In this document: positions 45,508-52,557 of the stretch, one piece after another
How the letters are laid out: the number at the start of each line of letters is the position of its first letter
Numbering within the stretch: position 1 is the first letter of the stretch
Assembly: GCF_011682065.1 (NCBI RefSeq)
Contig: NZ_VUYU01000028.1
Span: forward strand, 1-64,000
Direction: 5' to 3'
Source: Massilia rubra
GTDB lineage: Bacteria > Pseudomonadota > Gammaproteobacteria > Burkholderiales > Burkholderiaceae_D
DNA: 64,000 nt
Notes under the pieces: model-generated
Told to the model about the DNA's origin: nothing
Databases searched by the model: none
Seen by the model: the letters and a program-made list of their open reading frames with translations, nothing else
Translations under genes and position numbers: made by a program

Positions 45508-45696
45508 CTAGGGCACCGGCGCAAAGCGCGGCACCAGAATGCCGTCGACTTCGACCAGTTGAAAAAACACGTCTTTCGGCCGCGTCCATAATGAACCGTC
45601 CGCTGCGCGATACACGATCATCTCTGAGAGATCCGATTCAAGAGTGGCCACGCACACCAATTCGTACAGGCCACCCTTGTAGTGCCGGTATTGCAT
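45508..45696 (-). CDS. DUF1653 protein
   Basis: 62 residues from the ATG at 45696, which shares one base with the stop of the upstream gene (TGATG). Full-length DUF1653: [53 protein letters not shown]. The family is small, cytosolic and uncharacterised. It is translationally coupled to the next hypothetical gene, with which it forms a two-gene unit of lower GC than the surroundings. Confidence 0.85.
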   Translation of the reverse strand: MQYRHYKGGLYELVCVATLESDLSEMIVYRAADGSLWTRPKDVFFQLVEVDGILVPRFAPVP

Positions 45697-46073
45697 CAAC
45701 TCTCGGTCTTGTCTTCGGCCAGAGCTTTCTGCTTCTTCTTCAAGCCCTGGATGACCTTCAGGACACCTTCGATACCAGCGGTATCGTCGAGATCGCTAAA
45801 AGCATCAAGAACCTCATTCAGAACCCGGTTACGCACTGCGGTTTCATCCGACGCCGGTGCGCTTGCGCGTACCGGTTCGGCCGACTCTTTCGAGGCGGCC
45901 TTTTGCGCCGAATACTTCGCTGTCGCCGCGGCTGTTTTGCCGTGCGCCAGCGCCGCTTGCCAGATTACCCAGCGACGTTGTGTTTCAAACACGAGATATT
46001 CATCGGGTTTATCTTCTCGGCGTCGAACGATATGACCATCGCGCTGCGCCCATGCTTCAAATGCACTTCGCAT
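45696..46073 (-). CDS. Hypothetical protein coupled to DUF1653
   Basis: 125 residues, no family recognised with confidence. The first ~45 residues (FEAWAQRDGHIVRRREDKPD, EYLVFETQRRWVIWQAALAH) form a Trp-rich small domain of a kind I associate with short phage-related proteins, a weak impression. Then comes an Ala/Ser-rich linker and a charged helix (VLKVIQGLKKKQKALAEDKT). No signal peptide. GC is lower than in neighbouring core genes, and an AT-rich non-coding stretch lies upstream, so transfer is possible. Confidence 0.6.
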   Translation of the reverse strand: MRSAFEAWAQRDGHIVRRREDKPDEYLVFETQRRWVIWQAALAHGKTAAATAKYSAQKAASKESAEPVRASAPASDETAVRNRVLNEVLDAFSDLDDTAGIEGVLKVIQGLKKKQKALAEDKTES

Positions 46074-46546
46074 TTTAATCCTTTACAAATGCTGTCTTCG
46101 CATTTCTACACTAATCAAAACAGAATTGTTTTAACTAGTACCACCTTGCAGAATGTGTCATGAAGCCGTCACAAACTTTAAGGGCGTGTAACTCTTCACG
46201 CTAGGGGTTCCGACCGTTGGTTCTCACCACCACCGACCAGATTTAAGTATATTACCCCGTGCGTTATAAGAATGCAATTTTTTATTCCCCATGAGTAACA
46301 ATAGTCCAAAATCGTTGTTTTGTCTGCCTCTTGTTACATCTAATTACATCTTGCGAGTGGTTAAATCTCGGGGACAACAAAGTTTAACATCTCCACGGTA
46401 TTTTTTCGATAAAAGTGTTGATAACACAAGCGTATGCATCTTGCATACATGGCCAAATTTGTTAACTAACAGCATGTTCTTGCACGAACGCACCATTTAA
46501 CGCGATACTAAGCGTTTTTAGCACCAATGGCGCTCTGGAACCCCCT
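46074..46546. other. AT-rich intergenic region
   Basis: 473 bases with no supported gene; a 69-codon open frame at 46291-46500 has no ribosome site and no protein-like features. Clearly AT-rich against a high-GC background. Operator-like structures: palindrome GTATGCA-TCT-TGCATAC (46432-46448), GTGTT-GAT-AACAC (46415-46427) and a 10-base-period direct repeat TTACATCT (46334-46341, 46344-46351). It separates the divergent hypothetical/DUF1653 pair from xthA. Confidence 0.7.
46432..46448. promoter_or_regulatory. Palindrome in the AT-rich region, candidate operator
   Basis: GTATGCATCTTGCATAC, perfect 7-bp arms with a 3-base spacer, 98 bases upstream of the xthA ATG and 359 bases from the divergent gene. 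The cognate regulator is unknown. Confidence 0.4.
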
Positions 46547-47317
46547 ATGAAAATAGCAACATGGAATGTTAATTCCCTCAAAGTACGACTTCCTCACCTC
46601 CTGCAATGGCTGGAGGCAAATCCGGTCGATGTACTTTGCTTACAAGAGACAAAATTGACGGACGATAAGTTCCCGATTTCTGAAATTAAAGCTGCCGGCT
46701 ATGAAGTCGCCTTCAGCGGTCAAAAAACCTATAACGGCGTCGCAATATTATCTAAATTGCCACTAGATGACATTATAAGAAACAATCCCATATTTCCGGA
46801 CGAGCAGCAACGGATACTCGCGGCGACGATCGGCGGCACGCGTTTTATCTGCGCCTATGTACCGAATGGGCAAGCGGTCGGGACCGACAAATACGCCTAT
46901 AAACTCGCCTGGCTCGCATCCTTGCGCGAATGGCTTGCCGAGGAAGTGCGCGCGCACGCCGGCGCTGGCCTGGCGATCCTCGGCGATTACAACATCGCCC
47001 CCGAAGACCGCGACGTGCACGACCCGGTTGCATGGGCCGGCCAGGTGCTGTGTTCCGACAAGGAGCGCGCGGCGTTGACGGCGCTGACCGACCTGGGATT
47101 GACCGATGCGTTCCGCCTGTTCGAACAGGCCGATAAATCATTCAGCTGGTGGGATTACCGGCAGCTCGGTTACCAGAAAAACAAAGGCCTGCGGATCGAC
47201 CACATATTGCTGTCGGAAGCCTTGGCCAAGCGTTGCACGGCGTGCGCGATCGACCGCATTCCGCGCAAATGGGAGCAACCATCCGACCACGCCCCCGTCA
47301 TCGCCACCCTGGACTGA
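46547..47317 (+). CDS. xthA: Exodeoxyribonuclease III
   Basis: 256 residues. AP endonuclease and 3'-5' exonuclease of base-excision repair. Motifs: MKIATWNVNSLKVRLPHLLQ, LQETKLTDDKFP with the metal Glu, GDYNIAPEDRDVHDP, SWWDYR, LRIDHILLSEALAKR and the catalytic PSDHAPVIATLD. All key residues are present. Base use is uneven: the first ~250 bases are AT-rich like the region upstream, the rest is high-GC like the chromosome. This suggests a recombination joint inside the gene or a conserved AT-rich 5' end. Confidence 0.94.
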   Translation: MKIATWNVNSLKVRLPHLLQWLEANPVDVLCLQETKLTDDKFPISEIKAAGYEVAFSGQKTYNGVAILSKLPLDDIIRNNPIFPDEQQRILAATIGGTRFICAYVPNGQAVGTDKYAYKLAWLASLREWLAEEVRAHAGAGLAILGDYNIAPEDRDVHDPVAWAGQVLCSDKERAALTALTDLGLTDAFRLFEQADKSFSWWDYRQLGYQKNKGLRIDHILLSEALAKRCTACAIDRIPRKWEQPSDHAPVIATLD

Positions 47318-47356
47318 CAAACCTCTCCTAACCGGGATCTGCGCCCCCAACCCGCA

Positions 47357-47538
47357 AACCGGGGTCAGAGCTTTAATTCGCAAGTTTTTGCTCGCACCAG
47401 CCAGATCTCATCCTGTTCGGCAACTGAAGAACGCGAAGGGCCTGAGGGTATGCCCGTGCGGACCAAAAAATGCTCATGTTTAAGGCGATCGGCGTTGGTG
47501 AAGGGAAAGAATTTCTAATTAAAGCTCTGACCCCGGTT
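47357..47538. repeat. 182-bp element with 22-bp perfect terminal inverted repeats (MITE/REPIN-like)
   Basis: Ends 47357-47378 and 47517-47538 are perfect inverted repeats, starting AACCGGGGTCAGAGCTTTAA. On the minus strand an open frame runs through the element and stops within the left arm, giving an ELKL end. No transposase is recognisable inside. Repeats of the GGGGTCAGAG type accompany REP-associated tyrosine transposases in many proteobacteria (recollection, unverified). It fills most of the 250-base gap between the convergent xthA and GGDEF-EAL genes. Confidence 0.8.
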
Positions 47539-47567
47539 GTAGGAAGACGCTGATTCCGCTTGGGGAA

Positions 47568-50500
47568 TTAGTGACTGGAGAGGTGCTTGCGGGCCTGGTC
47601 GGCGGGCCGGGGTTGGGCGAACAGGTAGCCCTGCGCGTACTGGCAGCCATGCCCGCTCAGCAGCGCGTACTGGGCTTCGGTTTCGACGCCCTCCGCTACC
47701 ACCGACAACTGCAAGCTGTTCGACAGCGCCATGATGGCCGCCACGATCGCGCGGTCTTCGGTGCTGCTCTCGAGGTCCTTGATGAAGGCGCGGTCGATCT
47801 TGATCTTCTTGACCGGGAAGCGCTTGAGGTAGGCCAGGCTCGAATAGCCGGTGCCGAAATCGTCGATCGACAGGCGGATGCCCATGCCGTTGATCTGCCC
47901 CAGGATCTCCATGGTCTGTTCGCCATGCTGCATCAGCGCCGTTTCGGTGATTTCGAATTCGATCAGGGCCGGGTCGATCCCGGTTTCGTCCAACACGCCC
48001 CGGATCGATTCGATCAGCCCGCGGTGCATGAACTGGCGTGGCGATAAATTGACCGCCAGCGGCACCGCCGTCATCCCCTCGCGCTGCCACGCCATGCTCT
48101 GCTCGCAGGCGCGCCGCATCACCCATTCGCCGATCGGCACGATCAAGCCGTTTTCTTCGATGATGGGGATGAAGTGGTCGGGCAGCACCAGCCCGTGCCC
48201 CGGACGGCGCCAGCGCAGCAGCACTTCCATGGTGTGCACCCGGCGCGTGCCGATGTCGATGATCGGCTGGTAGAACAGCTCGAACTGCCCGTGCGTGAGC
48301 GCGCCGCGCAGCGCGCTCTCAAGCTCGAAGTGCTGCGCCGCCGCCAGGTTCATGCGCTCGGTGAAGTACTGGTAATTATTGCGCCCGTTCGCCTTGGCGT
48401 GATACATCGCCGCGTCGGCGTGCCGCATCAGGGTCGCCACATCGTCGCCGTCGTCCGGATACATGCACACGCCGATCGATGGCGTGATGTGCAGCAGGCG
48501 ATCGTCGACCGGGAACGGCAGCGCCAGCACGTCGATGATCTTCTGCGCCACCTGGCTGCTTTCGTCAGGCCCGTCGATACCCGGCACCAGCACCACGAAT
48601 TCGTCGCCGCCGAGGCGCGCCACGGTGTCGCTGGCGCGCACCGCATGGCACAGCCGCCCGGCCACTTCCTTGAGCAGGCGGTCGCCCATCAGGTGCCCGA
48701 GCGAGTCGTTGATGGTCTTGAAACGGTCAAGGTCGATGAACATCACGGCCAGCTTGGCGCCGGAGCGCTTCACGGCGAGCATGGCGTGGTTCAGCCGGTC
48801 CGACAGCAAGGCGCGGTTGGGCAGGCCGGTCAGGCTGTCGTGATAGGCCATGTGGTTCACGCGCGCTTCGGCCTGGCGCCGTTCCACGATCTCGCCCTGC
48901 AGCAGGGCGTTGGCGCCGGCCAGTTCGGCGGTGCGCTCGAGCACCCGCACTTCGAGTTCGTCGCGCGCGCGCCGCACCGCTTCGCCGGCCTCGCGCCGCG
49001 CCGTCACGTCGTCGACCAGCCACACCGAGCGCCCGGTGGCATGCGCCAGGTCGAACGGGCGCCCCGACAGGCGCGCCCAGAAGGTGCTGCCATCCTTGCG
49101 CACCAGCCGGTGCTCGGCCATGTGCACGCGCCCGGCGTGGAAGTCGCGCGTGGTCTCGGCACGCGCCAGGTCCCAGCTGGCGCGGTCCGGGTACAGGGCG
49201 CGCACCGACAGCCCCGCCACTTCGCCCGGCCCGTAGCCGAACAGTTCTTCCATCTTGGCGTTGCAGCGCAGGTTCATGCCGTGTTCGACCACCGCGATGC
49301 CGAGCACCGCGCTGTCGAGGATGGCCTGGTTCTCCAGCAGCGCGTTGCGCAGCGATTCTTCGGCGCGCTTGGCGTCGGTGCGGTCTTCGATGATCCAGAT
49401 CGTACCCTGCGTCGGGTCGGCCGGATTGACGACGTAGGCGATCAGCTGCGCCCACAGCACGCTGCCGTCCTTGCGCGCCATCCCGACTTCGGTATGAAAC
49501 GGTTTGCCGACCGAGAGCAGCGGGCTGGCCGCGGCGCCGATGGCGGCGTAGACCTCGTCGCTCGGATACAGCGCGCGGCCGGGCAGGCCCAGTCCCTCGC
49601 TGCCCTGGTAGCCAAACATGTCGGCAAAACCGCGGTTGTAGCGCGTGATGATGCGGTTCTTGGTGAACAAAATGCTGACCGAGGCGTTGGTCATGATGGC
49701 CTGCACCTCGACCAGGGTCTGGCGCGCTTCGGTCACGTCTTCCAGTATCCAGATGGTGCCTTGTTCGCGCCGTTCGGCGTCCACCGTCTGCGCCCGCACG
49801 CGGCACCAGAACAGGGTGCCGTCGCGCCGGCGGAACTGGCATTCGGGGCTTTCGAACGGCAGGCCGTTACCGAGCACCGGCCCGGCGGCGAGGCCGAATT
49901 CGTCGTACGCCTCGGGCGACGGGAATACCGCCACCGCCGGCAGCCCGGTCATCTCTTCGCGCGTGTAGCCGAACATCTCGGCCATGCGCGGGTTACACGA
50001 CAACATGATCCCGTTGCGGCTGAACAGGATGCCAACCGAGGCATTGTCCAGGATCGCCTTCTGCTCCAGCAGCACCTGGCGGGTCGCTTCCTCGGCCGCC
50101 TTTTGCGCGCTGCGGTCGTCCACGATCCAGATGGTGTCCTGCTTGCCGCGCCCGGCGTTGATGGCGTAGATGTAGGCGTGCGCCCAGAACACGCTGCCGT
50201 CCTGGCGCAGCATCTCGATGTCGGCCTGGTAGGGATGGCCGGCGCTCAGCAGCGGCTGCGCTTCGTGTCGCAGCGCCTCGTAGGCGGCGCCGGACGCAAA
50301 CAGCTCGGCGGCCGCATGTCCGAGCCCGGTCTCGCCGGCAAAGCCGAAACAGCGCCCGAACTGCTGGTTGTAGCGCAGGATGCGGTTGTCGCGCTGGAAG
50401 GCGATGCCCAGCGGCGCATTGTCCATGATGGCCTGCATTTCGAGCAGCGCGCGACGCAGGCGCGTTTCGTTCTGGTGCAGCTCGTCGATGTCTTCCACGA

Positions 50501-51188
50501 TCCAGATGGTGCCGTGCGACTCGTCGCGCGGATCGACCGCGCGCCCGTACAGGCGGCACCAGAGCAGCACGCCGTCCTTGCGGCGCAGGCGCAGTTCGCC
50601 GGCGTACGAGCCGCCCGCGGCGAGCCGTGGACCGGCCTCGCCGCTCATTTGCTCGTAACTGCGCACGCTGGGGAAAACGGTGACGGTGGCCGCGCCGATC
50701 AGTTCATCGGCGGTGTAGCCAAAGATTTCTGCGGCGCGGATATTACATTCGCGGATTTCGCGGTTTTTGCTGAGGATGATGCCGACCGCCGCGTTTTCGA
50801 GGATGGCCTTTTGCTCCATCACCGTCTTGCGCAGCGCGGCCTGGTCACGGTCGTAGCGCCGGATGTCGGTAAAGACGAACGTCGCGCCACCGCCCGGCAG
50901 CGCCTTGGCCAGCACCTGGACCGCAATCGGCTGGCCGTGCGCGTGCAGCGCGCTTTCCCATAAGCGGTCGGCGCCGTCGCCCGCGCGCAGGCGCAGCGCG
51001 GCGTCGTGCCGCGCCGGCGGGGCGAACAAGTCAAGCAGGGGGAGGCCGACGGGAGATGCGCCGAGCAGGTCGCACAAGGCCGCGTTGGCGGCATGGACGA
51101 TGCCGTCCGCGTCGCAGGCACAGGCGGGCGATCCGATTAACTGGAGCGCTTCAGCGACGAAATCAGGCTTGGTTGATAAGCGATCCAT
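47568..51188 (-). CDS. Multi-PAS GGDEF-EAL bifunctional c-di-GMP enzyme
   Basis: 1206 residues from MDRLSTKPDFVAEALQLIGS (ATG at 51188; a TTG at 51230 is less likely). Six PAS/PAC repeats fill residues ~10-765, four of them joined by near-identical linkers (ALLENQAILDSA-type: MEQKAILENAAVG, LEMQAIMDNAPLG, LLEQKAILDNASVG, LVEVQAIMTNASVS). Then GGDEF with an intact active site (RLGGDEFVVLVPG) and EAL with variant EVLLRW but intact ITETALM, SIDDFGTGYSSLAYL and KIKIDRAF. No membrane helices. Likely a cytosolic sensor with one or both activities. Internal PAS duplication is striking. Confidence 0.92.
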   Translation of the reverse strand: MDRLSTKPDFVAEALQLIGSPACACDADGIVHAANAALCDLLGASPVGLPLLDLFAPPARHDAALRLRAGDGADRLWESALHAHGQPIAVQVLAKALPGGGATFVFTDIRRYDRDQAALRKTVMEQKAILENAAVGIILSKNREIRECNIRAAEIFGYTADELIGAATVTVFPSVRSYEQMSGEAGPRLAAGGSYAGELRLRRKDGVLLWCRLYGRAVDPRDESHGTIWIVEDIDELHQNETRLRRALLEMQAIMDNAPLGIAFQRDNRILRYNQQFGRCFGFAGETGLGHAAAELFASGAAYEALRHEAQPLLSAGHPYQADIEMLRQDGSVFWAHAYIYAINAGRGKQDTIWIVDDRSAQKAAEEATRQVLLEQKAILDNASVGILFSRNGIMLSCNPRMAEMFGYTREEMTGLPAVAVFPSPEAYDEFGLAAGPVLGNGLPFESPECQFRRRDGTLFWCRVRAQTVDAERREQGTIWILEDVTEARQTLVEVQAIMTNASVSILFTKNRIITRYNRGFADMFGYQGSEGLGLPGRALYPSDEVYAAIGAAASPLLSVGKPFHTEVGMARKDGSVLWAQLIAYVVNPADPTQGTIWIIEDRTDAKRAEESLRNALLENQAILDSAVLGIAVVEHGMNLRCNAKMEELFGYGPGEVAGLSVRALYPDRASWDLARAETTRDFHAGRVHMAEHRLVRKDGSTFWARLSGRPFDLAHATGRSVWLVDDVTARREAGEAVRRARDELEVRVLERTAELAGANALLQGEIVERRQAEARVNHMAYHDSLTGLPNRALLSDRLNHAMLAVKRSGAKLAVMFIDLDRFKTINDSLGHLMGDRLLKEVAGRLCHAVRASDTVARLGGDEFVVLVPGIDGPDESSQVAQKIIDVLALPFPVDDRLLHITPSIGVCMYPDDGDDVATLMRHADAAMYHAKANGRNNYQYFTERMNLAAAQHFELESALRGALTHGQFELFYQPIIDIGTRRVHTMEVLLRWRRPGHGLVLPDHFIPIIEENGLIVPIGEWVMRRACEQSMAWQREGMTAVPLAVNLSPRQFMHRGLIESIRGVLDETGIDPALIEFEITETALMQHGEQTMEILGQINGMGIRLSIDDFGTGYSSLAYLKRFPVKKIKIDRAFIKDLESSTEDRAIVAAIMALSNSLQLSVVAEGVETEAQYALLSGHGCQYAQGYLFAQPRPADQARKHLSSH

Positions 51189-51284
51189 GTCCCCACGACG
51201 GCGTAAGTCCGCCGCCTCTGTGATGGGCAACGGAGAACTTGATCATAAACCACAATTGGCCGCAATTTACGGGAAAAACCGGGA

Positions 51285-51330
51285 AAACCAAAAAAACAGA
51301 AACGCCCACCACGCACGGGGCGGGTGGGCG
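51285..51330 (-). terminator. Rho-independent terminator after prpF
   Basis: On the minus strand, CGCCCACC and GGTGGGCG (51330-51323 and 51310-51303) form a stem with a 12-base loop followed by the T-rich TTTCTGTTTTTTGG. It lies 28 bases past the prpF stop and separates the prp operon from the GGDEF-EAL gene. Confidence 0.8.
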
Positions 51331-51357
51331 CTTTGCCAAAACGCTCACACAGGGCCG

Positions 51358-52557
51358 TTAAGGCTCCTGCAAGGCCTCGCCGGGGATCCGGACCCACCCT
51401 TCCATCAGCACGCGCGCGCTGCGGCTCATGATGGCCTTGGCGACGCTCCAGTCGCCAGCGACCTGGGTTGCTTCGGCGCCCACGCGCAGGGTGCCGGACG
51501 GATGGCCGAAGCGCACCGCGTTACGCCCTCCCCCGCCGGCCGCCAGGCTGACCAGGGTGCCGGGAATGGCGGCCGCGGTGCCGATGGCGACGGCGGCGGT
51601 GCCCATCATCGCGTGGTGCAGCTTACCCATCGACATGGCGCGCACCAGCAGGTCGATGTCCCCGGCCGCCACCGCTTTGCCGCTCGACGACACATACGCC
51701 GCCGGCGGCGCCACGAAGGCCACCTTGGGCGTGTGCTGGCGCGTGGCCGCTTCGTCCACATGCTTGATGAGACCCATGCGCACGGCGCCGTGCGCGCGGA
51801 TCGCTTCGAACATGGCCAGCGCCTTGGGGTCGCCGTTGATCGCCTCCTGCAGCTCGGTGCCGCTGTAGCCGATCGCCTGCGCATTGACGAAGATCGTCGG
51901 AATGCCGGCGTTGATCATGGTGGCCTTGAGCGTGCCCAGGCCCGGCACCTCCAGGTCGTCGACCACGTGCCCGGTCGGGAACATGGCGCCGCCGGCGCCC
52001 TCTTCGTCGGCCGCCGGGTTCATGAATTCGAGCTGCACTTCGGCCGCCGGAAAGGTGACGCCATCGAGTTCGAAGTCGCCCGTTTCCTGCACCGCGCCGC
52101 CGCTCACCGGCACATGCGCGATGATGGTCTTGCCGATGTTGGCCTGCCAGATGCGCACCAGCGCCACGCCGTCGTGCGGAATGCGGGCGGGGTCGACCAG
52201 CCCCGCGCTGATGGCAAAGGAGCCCACGGCGGCCGACAGGTTGCCGCAGTTGCCGCTCCAGTCGACAAACGCCTTGTCGATGGCGACCTGGCCGAACAGG
52301 TAGTCGACGTCGTGCCCCGGCCTGGCGCTTTTGGACAGGATCACCGTCTTGCTGGTGCTCGAGGTGGCGCCGCCCATGCCGTCGATCTGCTTGCCGTAGG
52401 GGTCGGGGCTGCCGATCACGCGCAGCAGCAGCGCGTCGCGCGCGGCGCCGGCCACCTGCGCCGCTTGCGGCAGGTCTTGCAGGCGAAAGAACACGCCCTT
52501 GCTGGTGCCGCCGCGCATATACGTGGCGGGAATCCTGATTTGAGGCAGATGCGCCAT
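51358..52557 (-). CDS. prpF: 2-methylaconitate cis-trans isomerase (AcnD-accessory protein)
   Basis: 399 residues from the second of two adjacent ATGs (52557), which has better spacing from AAGGAGG; the first (52560) overlaps the acnD stop. PrpF isomerises the AcnD product trans-2-methylaconitate to the cis form. Seen: PATYMRGGTSKGVFFRLQDL, DGMGGATSSTSKTVILSKSA, DWSGNCGNLSAAVGSFAI, VSLAAGGGGRNAVRFGHPSG. The fold is the diaminopimelate-epimerase type. Last gene of prpB-prpC-acnD-prpF, followed by a terminator. Confidence 0.95.
   Translation of the reverse strand: MAHLPQIRIPATYMRGGTSKGVFFRLQDLPQAAQVAGAARDALLLRVIGSPDPYGKQIDGMGGATSSTSKTVILSKSARPGHDVDYLFGQVAIDKAFVDWSGNCGNLSAAVGSFAISAGLVDPARIPHDGVALVRIWQANIGKTIIAHVPVSGGAVQETGDFELDGVTFPAAEVQLEFMNPAADEEGAGGAMFPTGHVVDDLEVPGLGTLKATMINAGIPTIFVNAQAIGYSGTELQEAINGDPKALAMFEAIRAHGAVRMGLIKHVDEAATRQHTPKVAFVAPPAAYVSSSGKAVAAGDIDLLVRAMSMGKLHHAMMGTAAVAIGTAAAIPGTLVSLAAGGGGRNAVRFGHPSGTLRVGAEATQVAGDWSVAKAIMSRSARVLMEGWVRIPGEALQEP

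Noticed and set aside
46291-46500. 69-codon open frame in the AT-rich gap
   Set aside because: No ribosome site, no family, no coding bias; Ser/Asn/Leu-rich composition as expected from AT-rich non-coding DNA.
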